The translations under genes and the position numbers were made by a program. Source: Galeruca laticollis (taxonomy: Eukaryota; Arthropoda; Insecta; Coleoptera; Chrysomelidae). Taken from it: a stretch of DNA of 64,000 nt. Shown here piece after piece: positions 53,331-64,000 of this stretch. The stretch lies in assembly GCA_963921935.1 (NCBI GenBank), contig OY998175.1, positions 292,524,246-292,588,245 of the forward strand. The letters run 5' to 3'. The stretch's first letter is position 1; each line of letters opens with the position of its first letter. Below the pieces are notes generated by a model, which worked only from the letters and a program-made list of their open reading frames with translations, did no database searches and was not told the origin of the DNA.

Positions 53331-54029
53331 CAGGGCTTTTAGCAAGTTTCTGCTCCAAAAAAAGGGAAAAGGGACTAATTCTGAGAAAAAAAGGGACTTT
53401 ATGGGATTTTTTTTTGAAAATCCCCTACCAAAATGCCGGTTGAGAAATGTTTAAAAAACGTAAATGCTTACTTTTTAAACATTTCTTGGATGGGGTATGG
53501 CTTATTTATGGTTTATAAATATGTTTAGTTCAAAATATTACATTAGATCTAGAAGGTACAAATAAAGGAACATTTTCTTTCAACCCTAATCAAAAATTTA
53601 ACTAAATAATCACTTTTTTTAAATAAAAAGAAATTTTTGACTTTGTCTGAATTTTTTTGCCTATTATCATAGCCTCTGTAGAGCTTTGTTTTCATCCTTT
53701 CTCAGCATTTTTACCCCGTGTAGCATACCTTGAGCCAAAGTGATTTCTTCGAGATTTTTTCTCTTCATTCCTGACTCAAGCCCTTTGTCTGCTACTTTTT
53801 TTTCTCCTCTTCAGTTTTCTGTTTTTCAACAAGTTCTTTTGCCAATTCTTTAAGTGTATCTGCTTCTTCACGTTTCTTATTAAATATTTTTTCTTTTTTT
53901 TATCTTCATGTTTTGTCTCTCTTTATCTTCTTTTTGTTCTAATAAAGAAACCTGGTAGCTTCTGTGGGCATTTGTGGCGAGCATAATTGATTCTTTTGAC
54001 ATCGGCACCCGGGAAGGGTTATTTTTAAA

Positions 54030-55299
54030 TCATTTCATACCGGATATGACGTTTAATCTGGCATTTATACCACTCTCGTTCATTGAGGTCTTATCTTTTG
54101 TTAGTACCAATCCAGACGTGGAGAATCCTCGCTCTATAGTTGCGCTGCCATGTAAAAGGCACAGAATCGTTTTCACCACTTTTGTTACAGTTGGGTACTT
54201 TATCTTATTAATGTTCTTTTTAATGTCGAATATGAATGACCTCTTCTTGGATGTTTTTTTCATATCTTAAAAAGTTGGTTCTTTAATTAGATCAACAATT
54301 TCCTTGTACGTTGACGTCTTAGTGATATTTAAATAGTACTGATGAATTTTCTTTAGAAAATATGTATTTACAGCTTTCCACTGTTCAATTATTCTCTGCC
54401 GCAGGACCAATTGGGAGCCATATTGAGGATACATGCTTAACAAACCGATCATTTGATACTTTTTCGGAATTCTGGACGTCTGTATATGCTTCCCAACGAG
54501 CAGGCCAACCATCAAAAAAGTTTAATAATCAAAGCATTGACATTTATGCCCATTTGTTCCGGACCTTTCAGAAAAGCATTATGAACTTTATGTAGGCTGC
54601 ATGAGCCTATATTAATCAATCCTTTGGATCTTACATCTAACACACTTTCATTAGGCAGTCTTATTAATTTTTTGTTGGCATTAGGGCCATCGCAGCCAAT
54701 CATTATTAAATTCCTCAATTGAATATCTGCCTTTTGTATCGCGGCAAGAATTTTATTATGTAAGTCCTCAGCTTTACCACTACCAATGAAGAAAGTCTGA
54801 AGGTGCCTCTGAACGATTTTTGACTCAGTGTCTGACCAATAACGAATTGCAACTTGCAGTTTCATCGAAACATATTGTATAGAAAGAAGCTTTAACATCT
54901 TCTTCTTCCCCAAATGTAAGGTCCCAGAGGTTCGGTTATTAAATACATCAATTTGGTAGGAGAAAGGTAAAAATCATCAGGTACCCCGGAAGAAGACGTC
55001 ACTCTGAATAGCTGATTTATATCACTACACTAGTTTAGTGAATAATTGGATAGTACAGACTTTACTGCCCAATAGAGCTCGGCTTTAACTGCAGCGGTTT
55101 TTGTGCTACCTAGTGGCATTGTCACTGATCCACTTGTGCTAGGATCCTGTGGTTGGTTTACATCTGTCTTCCAAAGTTTTAGCAGCAACGGAGTGAGTTT
55201 GATCTTACAATTACCGATGTGGGATTTCATTCCAGCACGCTGACTGAGGCGGTATTTTCTGTGGTCAATACTAATTAAACTTTCACAAATAGTACACAT
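54030..55299 (-). pseudogene. hAT 3 transposase
   Basis: From about 55299: CTICESLISIDHRKY with a second His-Cys pair (SHIGNCKIK), a zinc-finger start; 54913-54512 with FFIGSGKAEDLHNKIL and MIGCDGPNANKKL (catalytic Asp region); then 54515-54267; and finally the dimerisation region at 54263-54030 (ILCLLHGSATIERGFSTSGL). Four pieces broken by frameshifts. The rest of the element is non-coding. Confidence 0.82.
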
Positions 55300-55419
55300 G
55301 ACTTCACTATTGTTTTGCCCAAGTTCCTTTTATAAAACTATTTTTATCTTTTTCTTTTAACGAAATGTCTTTAACTTTACATTTTTCTATTATACGGTTT
55401 AGTTTTCCACTGAAAAAAA

Positions 55420-55572
55420 ATGGTATGTGGTTGTGTTGGAAGAAGTGTACAAATTTTGATTTCTGGATTTTTTAACTAAATAGCTAAATACCATGAAATT
55501 TTTAGTTAATAAATCCCGAAATCAAGATTGTTACACATCACTTGGACTCTCTTCTTCCAACACGACTTGTTA
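55420..55572. repeat. Foldback repeat inside hAT 3
   Basis: GTGTTGGAAGAAG (55434) is mirrored by CTTCTTCCAACAC (about 55550-55562) and the inner parts pair as well (TTTTGATTTC against GAAATCAAGA), giving a ~150-bp hairpin with no coding content. Confidence 0.8.
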
Positions 55573-55624
55573 ACTAATTGTATCAACCAGAAATCCTGGG
55601 TCAAGTGATCTAATAAGACCGGTA

Positions 55625-55855
55625 ATACTAAGCGAGTACCAAAATACTAGAGAGTGACTATTACCGCGATTCAGTCAGTTCTTTGCGATACTAAAGTAAT
55701 ACCATACCACAGTGATAAGAATTGTACGAATTCACTGCTACCTCTACTAATTTGGAGGTCTCCGATAGTTACCTTTAATATGTTAGGGTATTTTCGGTTC
55801 AGTATCGCATGGCACCAACTCGGGCATTAGTTACTCTCTAGTATTTTGGCGCTCG
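55625..55855. repeat. MITE candidate with ~30-bp inverted ends, inside hAT 3
   Basis: CCAAAATACTAGAGAGTGAC (55628-55647) is mirrored by GTTACTCTCTAGTATTTTGG at about 55828-55847; the outer CGAG/CTCG bases also pair. Interior about 180 bp without a gene. Likely a non-autonomous DNA transposon. Confidence 0.75.
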
Positions 55856-57630
55856 ACTAAATATTATTATATAAAATAAAAGCTTTTTCCAAAAAGCTAA
55901 AAGCCCCCTCAGGTTTTACATCATTGGGGATTATCTCAATATGCTCATCCTATCACAAAAAAGGGACTTTAGGGACCAAATTCCAAAAAAGGGACTTGAC
56001 TAAAAGCCCTGTGCCGATGATATCGTTGACCTTGTTGTTGGAAGGCATATTAGGGACCTAATGCAAAGGGCCCTGAATAAGGTACAGGGGTGGTGCAATG
56101 ATCACGGACTTGCAGTGAATCCTGCTATGGCTGAGGTAGTTGCTTTCATCATGAAGAGAGGTATAAATTCCGAGGGTTCGCACTTTGACGGAGTGCCACT
56201 TCCAGTGGTTGAACAAGTGAAATATCTGGGAGTGATCCTGGATAAGACACTGACATGGAAGGCTCGCCATGATAGTCGCCTAAGCAAGGTGACTAACACG
56301 TACTGGGCCTGTAGGAGAGCCATTGGTGCGAAATGGGGACTAACCTCTAAGACTATTTTATAGTTCTACAAAGTGATCATGCTGCGGCTCTAGTCTGATG
56401 GCCGAGGGTAATCTTAGCCACGGCTAGATCTCAACTGGCACGCTTCCAAAGGGTAGTCAGTTGGAGGGCAACTGGCTGCATGACGACTACACCAACTGTT
56501 GCGTTGGAGGTGACTCTTGGACTTCCGCGTCTTCACCATGTGATCGAGGCTGAAGCCTGCGCTTGAAAAGCTTGGGTTATGTGCAAAGCTCGGAAGTGTG
56601 CAGGCACGTCAAGAAACTCAGACTCCTGAGAGATGCTTAGTTTTGACCGGGGCGGCTGTTTGCCTGCGTAAGTACTCTTTCGAAAACCCCTACAGGGTGA
56701 AAATCCGGAATAGAGAATTCTGGGAGAGAGAGGGAAATCCACAACCTCATGGGTTCGTCTGCTACACAGATGGCCCATGCTTCATTGATGCGCGGGGCTG
56801 AAATTTACTCCAGAAACCCAAAGACACACAAGTTTGTGTTCCTTTGGGAAAGGGGATATCTGCATATAAGGCTGAGGTATACGCTATCTTGGAATATGCA
56901 TAGATAAACCTAGACAGAGGTTATGTGGACCAACACATAACCATATACAGCGACAGTCAAGCGGCCATCATGGCCCTGTGTGGATATACCATCAACTCAG
57001 GGCAAGGCGGAACGTAGTGTGGCTAGAATAGTTTCCAACCCACTCTGGTTTTGGAGGTAATGAAAGGGCGGATCCACTGGCTGTGTAGAGGGCGGCGGCT
57101 TCCTGCAGCGGCCCGGGCCCGACCTTGGACCTTACAAAACAAGCAATCAATAGGGAAGCGAGGACCTGGTTAAGAAACCAACAACTCGGTCACTGGAACG
57201 CTCTACAGGGCCTAAGGCAGTCCAAGCTCCTACTGAGGGGATGGACATACTACGGCAGCTGTAGCACTACCAAAGAGTAGGTTAAGAAAGAGCAGGACTC
57301 TTTAACAGGGCACTGCTGTCTGAGGAAACACCTCCATAACTTAAGTTTAGAGGAAAGTCCCAAATGTAGGGGTTGTGGCTTGGCTGACGAAACTTCGGTC
57401 CATGTCCTCCTTGTGTGTCCACATTGGGCTGTATTACGCAGGCGAATCTTCAGAGTCCCTGTTATGGCTCCTAGGGACACATGCAGGCATCCACTAAAAA
57501 GGATTGAGTCCTTCGTTGAAGGACTTGGCTTCATGGATACGTGAGTGGCAGGAATGTCACAACGGGCCGGTCAGTGGCCTCAGTGCCGAAACCTTCGCTT
57601 GCTCGGCAGAGGTGCGCCTGAATCTATTAG

Positions 57631-58116
57631 TAGTAGTTCTCTTGGATGTGATGGTGTGAAGATGCAGTTTTTGGTGGTGTTTGCGAAACTGTCCCTTGGA
57701 CTATACCTTATTTTCATATAGAGACGTTGCACGTTCAAAGTCTGATTCGACAAAAGAGCTCTAATAAAAGTAATATATCTTCAATATCCTATAGTTTCCC
57801 TCCTCTTTGTTGACAAACTTACTGTGACATTTGAGGCTGTTGTATATGTAGATGGAAAATGAAAGACATATTTTTATTTAATAATTTATTATTTCTACTA
57901 GTCTTATATAAAAAAAATATAATGTTCAACATATGTATACATAATACAACCAAATATTTCGTTCAAAATATCAATTTTTATTAATCTCAAGTCATTTGCT
58001 GGGATTGACTTGAAGCCAATTTTATTAGTTACTAAACTCGCCCCACGAAATAAATTTTGAACGGCTAATAAACGTTTTATGCACTAAGTAATTTTCTAAT
58101 TCTACGTCTGTAATAT
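57631..58116. other. Spacer, nothing recognised
   Basis: AT-rich; lies between the end of element C and the left terminus of the next transposon. Confidence 0.5.
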
Positions 58117-58118
58117 TA

Positions 58119-60827
58119 GGGGAGCGCCGGGATGGTTTGGACAGTGGGAGGCATTGGACACATTCAAAATTGCCGCCTAAGTAGAAAACAGATAAAAAGA
58201 GATACTTAACCATATTCGCATTTGAATGTATTTAGTACGTGTCTAAACGCGAAGCAGGCAGGTTGGCTTCGTTTCGACGCACGTCGACGAATGTCGTATT
58301 ATTCCATATGTTTAATCTAATATTTATCAATTGTTAATTGTGCTATTAACTAACTGTTTTTCTGATTTTTGAGTTGCTGATTCATTGCCAATACTGGGTG
58401 AGCTTTTAAAATTAAAATTTGTTATTTTTAGCATATATGAACATACTTTAAAACATTTTTGTATTATATTAGTAAAACCATGCTGCGTCCAACGCTTGTC
58501 CATACCGTCCCGCAAGTGTCCAAATCCCTAAATCATGAAATTGTTACAGGTAACGTGCCTTCTAAATACAAGAGGTTAACAGATCGTGCCTTTTCGGCAG
58601 ACGATATGAGAATTGCATCGGTTGATGTTTTATCTGGAAAATACTCTATTAGAAACAATGCACAAGAGCATGTTATCAAAAAATCAACTCTAGCATTATA
58701 TGTCAAAAAAGCAAAGGAAATAGGAATTGATAATTTGTCATTCTCCCCAAATTTCGTCACTTGTCAAGTTTTATCTAGTAAATTGGAAGTCGCTCTTGCC
58801 GACTACCTTAAAACATGCTCGAATATGTACCATGATTTAACTCCGAAAGCAACACGCAGATTGGCATATGAGTTTGCCGAAAAACCCCACCTTAAAGTTC
58901 CAGACTCTTAGAAAGCAAATAAATCAGCTGGAAATGATTGGTTCACTGGATTTTTAAGTCGAAAACCTGAATTATCCTTAAGAACCCCAGAGAACACAAG
59001 TTTAGCGAGAATTTCAAGTTTTAACTAATTTACGGTTGGAATATTTCAAGCTAAGTTGGAGGAGGTCCTGAAAAGGCACCAATTTACTAGATCAGACATA
59101 TGTAATTTGGACGAGACCGGTGTTATAACAGTCCAAAAAACGCAAAAAGTGGTTGCTACCAAAGGCCAGCATCAAGTGGGCAAGATCGTTTCACGTGAAT
59201 GGAGAGAGCTGGTTACACAAGTAGGCATTATTGGAGCAAATAGAACAGCACTTCCTCCAGTGAAGGTGTTTCCAAGGAAAAAATATGACAAACATCGAAT
59301 GCTAAGTGGTGTTCCACACATGTAAGGTGCAACTGGCTTAGTTCATTCGCCTGGATGGATGACCAGCGATAATTTTTTACGAGTTTTAGAACATTTTGTA
59401 GCTCATGTTCGGTGTTCTAAAGAACGTCAAGTCATTCTTATAATGGACAATCACGAATCCCATTCATCTGTTCCTGCAATTGATTACTGCAACGAAAATG
59501 GAATTACAATTTTAACTCTTCTGCCCCACACATCCTACAAATTGCAGCTTTTGGATAGGACTATTTTCGGCCCGTTCAAAAGATGTTTCAACCAAGGAGC
59601 AGATGGCTGGTTGCTCTCTCATCCAGGGCAGACGTTGTCAATTTATAACCTGACACCAATATGCATGAAGGCTTGGGATCGATCTGCAACTCCCTCAGAT
59701 ATAAAATCTTGATTCAGTTGCACTGGAATTTGGCCGTTTGATAAAAATATTGTTGGTGAAGAAGACTTCCTTTGCTCATATGTCACAGACAAAATAACTT
59801 CTCCAACAAACGAAAATGTAGATGCATCACTGCCATCCACCTATTCTGCACAGCCATTGCTGGAGCCCCAAATTCCAGTTGAAATCAAGCACAAGCAAAA
59901 TTTTGTATCGCCATCAAAAATAAGACCGTACCCGAAAGCCCCAGAACGGAAACCTACCAAAAAAGGCGCAGTAAAAAGAAAATCCATAATACCTACCAAT
60001 ACTCCGAAACGCGATGAAATTACGGAAAAGAAATTGAAAATAAGCAGACCAACAATCAATCAAAATAAAATAGAGAAGGTAAAGAAAAAAGGTATGAGCG
60101 AGTCTTCTTCCGATGAGGAAGAAGTGATTTACAAAGACTCATCCTCAGACTTGGAACAGGATAATCATGAAATTGAGAATCTTACAAAACTCGATGTCCA
60201 TAGTTTCGTTGTTTGTAAAGTGTTTGGGGGGGGGGGGCACAATAAACCTTTGGTTTCAGTGCACAGTAACCCCGTTCAAATCTAAAGTGTTTGGGAAAAA
60301 ATCAGTTAGACTTTATGCCGCTCAAATAGAAGAAGTTGTTGTGGATGGCTACAACGTGAAATTTTTGAAAAAGCAAGTTGCTTCCAACCAGTTTAGATTT
60401 AGCGAAGAGCCCCCAGCATTTGTGTCATATGAAGAAGTGGTTTTGAAACTACCAAATCCTTTGACAGATAGAAGTTATTAAGATATTTAGATATGATATA
60501 TTTTAATGTCGATCTTACAGAGTTCAGTTACTGCTAAGGTTATAGTTTTATAAACATTTTTTAAATATATCTTTGACAAATAAAAATTTTGCATAATGTT
60601 ATTGCGTATTAATTAATCGTCCAGACCATCCCGTCATTGGGGGAGAGTTTGGACATATTAGATATGAACATGTGTATATATGTAACTCATAATTATTTAA
60701 TAATTTTTCAAAAAAATATGCATAAAGGTACACAAACGGTCTGATTTCAAAATTTAGGTCATTTCTCATTTGTGTCCACGCCATATTTATTTATTTGAAT
60801 ATTGTCCAAACCCTCCCGGCGCTACCC
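58119..60827 (+). mobile_element. Pogo/Tigger transposon, nearly complete
   Basis: Inverted ends GGGGAGCGCCGGGATGGTTT (58119-) and, on the complement of the right end, GGGTAGCGCCGGGAGGGTTT (from 60827 down), extending to 25 bp with two mismatches. TA dinucleotides lie outside each end (58117-58118, 60828-60829). Encodes one transposase gene, 58481-60480. It is the most intact transposon in the window. Confidence 0.92.
58481..60480 (+). pseudogene. Pogo/Tigger transposase (DDE_1), few defects
   Basis: ATG 58481 begins a psq/CENPB-like N-terminal region; the DDE core shows ICNLDETGVITV (first Asp), VILIMDNHESH (second Asp) and LQLLDRTIFGPFKR (third, in the usual LQPLD position). A basic region (APERKPTKKGAVKRK) and a short C-terminal region with KFLKKQ follow, without the PHD-like finger of the element at 9708. 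Defects: stops near 58909, 59026, 59323 and 59710, and a 12-G run at 60226-60237 that shifts the frame. Broken recently by comparison with other elements here. Confidence 0.9.
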
Positions 60828-60829
60828 TA

Positions 60830-61480
60830 TTCGTATAATCCACATTTTCATCAGATTCCTTGATAAATCAATAACTTCAAAATGAAAAACTTTTGCATTA
60901 CTAAGTACCTTTGACCACAATTTGAGGTTATTATTCGATTTTGTGACATAAATGTCAAGAAATCGGTAGAAAATGCGTGATACCACATCTATGAAGTAAA
61001 CTATCACATATATTGATATAAAATTATTTTATGAATATATTGTAACATAAATATGGCAGAACATTAATATAAACTCATTTCATGAACAAATTCCTACAAA
61101 GTTACGGTAAAATTACTAGCTTTTCCTTACAAATTAAGTTTATACAATTTTATTTTCAAATAAATTACATTCCAATATCACGATTATACTATAAGTTAAT
61201 TTTTTATTAAATATAAGCCAATATTTGTGCAATGTAGAACATGAGTAATATTTTTATGCTGAATAATATAAACTTCACAAAGTTTAATTACCACAATTTT
61301 GGAAAAAAAAAAATAACGTATCACAGAAATAAAATAACATTATTGTTTTTTTTTATTTTTATAAAGCAGATGTTCCCAACCAATGTTCGCAAGGAAGCCT
61401 AAAACATTACGTGGGAAAACTTGTTTCGGCCTAGCAATGTTACGAAAACCCAAGCAGCAATGACTAATCCTCTTGAAGCT
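60830..61480. other. AT-rich spacer, nothing recognised
   Basis: No open frame or repeat supported. Confidence 0.5.
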
Positions 61481-61827
61481 TTCCTGCATATTTAAAATCG
61501 TTTTTCTACTTCCTTTACTAAAACCGCATTTAAACACTAGTGTTTAGAATGCGAAAAGCTCGTTTATCTTTTGTTTTTTAAACGTCCCATCACGGGTATC
61601 TTTTATATTTTAAATTTCATGTTCGTGATAATTTTGTTGTTCTGTGTTAGTTGATTTGTCAGTCAGCTGTCAGCCATCGTTCGCAATTTTATGAATATAT
61701 AGGTCGAACAGCCCTGGCAGCTAAGGCCTTAAATGAGGGAAAGAAGATGTTTTGAATATAATTAACATATAATATAATTGAAATCTATTTTTTACTCCTA
61801 CAGGCGTAGAAAAAGTATAGTAAGCAC
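61481..61827 (+). repeat. Tandem duplication, unit 1 (empty site)
   Basis: 347-bp unit beginning TTCCTGCATATTTAAAATCG and ending TAGTAAGCAC. It repeats as unit 2 at 61828. At 61698-61701 it has the single TATA at which unit 2 carries the THAP transposon. It contains the palindrome AAACACTAGTGTTTA. No gene. Confidence 0.88.
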
Positions 61828-62227
61828 TTCCTGCATATTTAAAATCATTTTTCTACTTCCTTTACTAAAACCGCATTATAAACACGGGTTTGACATGCGT
61901 AAAACGACTCTTTAAACACTAGTGTTTAAAATGCGAAAAGCTCGTTTATCTTTTGTTTTTTAAACGTCACATCACGGGTATCTTTTATATTTTAAATTTC
62001 ATGTTCGTGATAATTTTGTTGTTCTGTGTTACTTGATTTGTCAGTCAGCTGTCAGCCATCGTTCGCTATGTTATGAACATATAGGGACCGAGAAAGATGA
62101 CGTTTATGCCATCTGCCGTGAAAAAACACAAATAATGTGATGTAAACACTATTAGTAGTACTAGTAGTTTTGTATAATCAGCGTTTATAAATGTTCATTT
62201 TTTTAAAACTGATATTAAATGTTTGTG

Positions 62228-62353
62228 ATGTCGTCATCAAAAGTATCTTTCTGTATTCATGGCTGTTCAAATATGCTGTATAAAAATACTACGCAGTTGA
62301 AATTTTATAGTTTCTCCGAAAATTCATTGAACACTGCGTGGATTTACCTTTAA
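62228..62353 (+). pseudogene. THAP domain, exon 1
   Basis: MSSSKVSFCIHGCSNMLY, then LKFYSFSE and WIYL: the C-x3-C start and FxxFPxxx-W body of a THAP finger. A stop follows directly (62351-62353); a donor could not be fixed with confidence. THAP domains are C2CH zinc fingers that bind DNA. Confidence 0.65.
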
Positions 62354-62695
62354 ACGTCAAAAATGAATAAATGCAGTAAAAACCCATATGTAATTAAAAT
62401 GTTCTAATTAGAACATTTTGTTAACTATTATTTTGTGTATAATCAGTATGATACTACAATTGGCAGCTATTAGAAAAGTTCTAAACTTTCCTTTTTTATA
62501 AATATAAGATTATTATCGAGAAAATAAAATGTTGTTTTCTGTACGATTTCATTGATTATATAAAATAAAAAACTAGTTATGTGTTTGCTGACTTTAATAT
62601 TATATAATAAGTTCAAATAATTAAATACTATTAAGGGGAAGAAAGTAAACATTTGTACAAAACAAATCACTTCAAGTTTTTTAATTACCTTTCAG

Positions 62696-62830
62696 AAAAC
62701 ATCGGGAGGATTGGGAACCAAATAAAAATACTAGAATTTGCAGTGCTCATTTTGTCAATAATCAAAAATCAGATAATCCCCTACACCCATCTTACATACC
62801 AACAATTTTTCCTGGCAAAGAAAATAAAAA
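62696..62830 (+). pseudogene. THAP domain, exon 2
   Basis: After the acceptor TTACCTTTCAG the sequence encodes HREDWEPNKNTRICSAHF, the C-x2-H pair closing the THAP finger, and YIPTIFPGK, the AVPTIF-like motif that ends the domain. Together with exon 1 it forms a complete C2CH set. Confidence 0.75.
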
Positions 62831-63084
62831 GATCTATTCATTTTTTGCATTTTGTAGGTTGTTTATTATACTGATTACATCACAATGTTTTTCTTATTTA
62901 ACACCAGGGCGCTCTACTTTCGGCATAAGTGCTGCCTCTATAGTTCCGTCTCGATCCCTATAGGTCGAACAGCCCTGGCAGCTAAGGCCTTAAATGAGGG
63001 AAGATGTTTTGAATATAATTAACATATAATATAATTAAGATCTATTTTTTACTCCTACAGGCGTAGAAAAAGTATAGTAAGCAC

Positions 63085-63590
63085 GACTTTGATCACTCGT
63101 TTCATAAGGCACTCGTTCTACTTCGCTTCACTCGTGCCCAATAAAACTCATGAATAAAGTAACGTTTGTAACACTTGGTACTTAATATACCATTGTAAAA
63201 GGAGCATCTTAAATTTTTCAAACTCCAATCATAAACTTTTCTTTTCCTTGCCAGAGTTAATTGATTACTGACTATACTTCAATATTATTCAAATATATTT
63301 CGAAATTATTTCCATTATTACATTTGTGAACATTGGAGTGTCTGAGCAAAATCGTCCCAATAGTCTATGGTGAAGAAAATGTTGGAAACCACTACTTTAA
63401 AACAACTTCAACCCGTTAACTTGGTCAATATTTTTGGATTTCCTTATGCCTTTTGCTACATAAAAATGTCGTTTAGACACGATATAAGCCTATTTAAAGT
63501 ATATAATCCAATAAAATAGAACTAACTACCAAAATCCTTCTATATAAATAAAAAATACTGAAGAACTTTTTCCAAAGTCAATATAATATA
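63085..63590. other. AT-rich spacer, nothing recognised
   Basis: 3' flank of the minus-strand candidate gene; no open frame supported. Confidence 0.45.
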
Positions 63591-63662
63591 CTAAAAATAT
63601 TGTATTTTTCCTTCATCATCCAGATAATGATCTCTGATAATGTCTTCACCAAAATCCAAATA
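63591..63662 (-). CDS. Possible terminal exon of an unknown host gene
   Basis: After the acceptor TTTTGTTTGCAG the minus strand encodes YLDFGEDIIRDHYLDDEGK plus four more residues and a stop: exactly 24 codons, phase 0. It continues in phase from the exon at 63756. No family recognised. Short exons can arise by chance, so support comes mainly from the good acceptor and shared phase. Confidence 0.42.
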   Translation of the reverse strand, partial: YLDFGEDIIRDHYLDDEGKIQYF

Positions 63663-63755
63663 CTGCAAACAAAATACCACATGGGAATATATATGTCAGG
63701 CACAATTAACAAAAAACAACTTATTTGATGCGATATGATATTAAACACTTTACAC

Positions 63756-63924
63756 ATAGTCTGACATCAAATTAATAGCTTGTGTTCTTTCAAATGTAGT
63801 ACAACCAAGCCTGGCGCAACATCTGCAGTTGCAAGGAGCAACAAAATGGTACATTTTGTCATATCGAACGCCTGGAAAAGTTTCCTTGCGAACCTTTTTT
63901 CTTGCAGCTCCTTTCGATTTGACA
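63756..63924 (-). CDS. Possible penultimate exon of the same unknown gene, cysteine-rich
   Basis: The frame reads SKGAARKKVRKETFPGVRYD, YHFVAPCNCRCCARLGC and TQAINLMSDY, ending at a weak donor GACTAT/GTGTAAAG, phase 0. The acceptor CACTATAG before 63924 is only one option. The CNCRCC cluster with a dibasic upstream stretch could belong to a secreted cysteine-knot-type peptide or a zinc-binding protein, but I do not recognise it. An alternative frame (63767-63949) is also open. Confidence 0.38.
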
Positions 63925-64000
63925 CTATAGTGATCCAAGTTAGATACATTTTTATTTTGTTTCCATTATTGCATTATTTAGTGCAATGTCCAATATCCAT

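Larger units (their letters stand above)
53331..56011 (-). mobile_element. hAT transposon 3
   Basis: Ends CAGGGCTTTTAG and CTAAAAGCCCTG form a 12-bp perfect inverted repeat. Subterminal AAAAAAGGGACTT-like repeats occur near both ends. The flanking duplication is imperfect: TATACCGA on the left against TGCCGA or TGTGCCGA on the right, depending on alignment. It carries a minus-strand transposase and, near its right end, two smaller palindromic insertions. Confidence 0.87.
52858..57630 (+). mobile_element. RNase H-bearing non-LTR retrotransposon (element C), split by a hAT
   Basis: Starts within RT (PISLKSFVLKTLERLV) directly after element B, so it is 5'-truncated. Frames give CPQEGVLSPTLWNLVIDELI (53158-53454), then the hAT at 53331-56011, and resume with the second half of motif C (CADDIVDLVVG), KYLGVILDKTLTWKARH, RNase H (CYTDGPCFID, YSDSQAAI) and a tail with CRGCGLADETSVHVLLVC. 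Heavily frameshifted. Confidence 0.82.
62084..62958 (+). mobile_element. 875-bp THAP-domain DNA transposon
   Basis: Flanked by TATA on both sides (62080-62083 and 62959-62962), single in the empty site of unit 1. Ends are GGGACCGAGA and, on the complement, GGGATCGAGA. The interior carries the two exons of a THAP zinc finger and nothing that looks like a catalytic domain, so it is probably an internally deleted derivative. The superfamily is undetermined; a TATA or TA target is not the 8-bp duplication of P elements, whose transposases also start with THAP. Confidence 0.85.
61828..63084 (+). repeat. Tandem duplication, unit 2 (carries the THAP element)
   Basis: Same unit as 61481-61827 with a 36-bp extra stretch near 61875-61910 and an insertion of 875 bp plus a 4-bp duplication. 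The portions left and right of the insertion match unit 1 almost completely. Confidence 0.88.

Noticed and set aside
61481..63084. CRISPR-like or LTR interpretation of the repeated blocks
   Set aside because: Only two units in tandem, explained by one duplication and one transposon insertion; no TG...CA ends.

Overview
The window is a piece of a large, AT-rich, transposon-packed animal genome, most likely an insect. Evidence: spliced genes with GT-AG introns, an axonemal-type dynein heavy chain, and an insect-style mix of mobile elements (BEL/Pao, Penelope-like, RTE, RNase H-bearing non-LTR elements, hAT, pogo/Tigger, Harbinger with MADF/BESS, piggyBac, THAP). I cannot name the species. No bacterial operons, CRISPR arrays, rRNA or functional tRNA genes were seen.

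The one large host gene lies on the + strand: the C-terminal 3330 residues of a dynein heavy chain in five exons (9227-9607, 15564-16017, 17602-19080, 30452-31530, 33858-40457). Every exon joins the next in phase and there is no internal stop, so it looks like a maintained gene. Its main ATPase site (AAA1) has lost the Walker A glycine and threonine and both acidic Walker B residues, while the stalk and microtubule-binding domain are canonical. Its introns are almost entirely transposon: intron 1 is one pogo-type element plus about 154 bp.

Layout. 1-1167: an isolated FLYWCH zinc-finger exon (-). 1168-9090: a decayed BEL/Pao retrotransposon holding a 131-bp foldback insertion and a non-LTR element, itself holding an inverted pair of Penelope-like copies. 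9708-15509: pogo-type transposon with a nested RTE. 16113-17290: 5' part of a non-LTR element. 19620-29785 (intron 3): two copies of one non-LTR family on the minus strand, hit by a hAT, a solo LTR and a long-inverted-repeat element; a third non-LTR lies between them. 31530-33857 (intron 4): SINE, RT fragment, ORF1 fragment. 40458-44500: short duplication of dynein sequence after the stop, piggyBac relic, 3' end of a CR1-like element with a 152-bp tandem repeat, RTE endonuclease fragment, MITE candidate. 44515-57640: two non-LTR elements, one split by a Harbinger transposon whose two genes are interleaved on opposite strands (and which holds a hAT), the other split by another hAT. 58119-60827: a fairly complete pogo/Tigger. 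61481-63084: a tandem duplication whose second copy carries an 875-bp THAP-domain transposon; the first copy preserves the empty site. 63591-63924: possible last two exons of an unknown host gene (-).

The elements date each other by nesting. Target-site duplications could be read directly for many insertions. Apart from the dynein (and perhaps the FLYWCH exon and the gene at the right edge), every coding region seen is a broken transposon gene.
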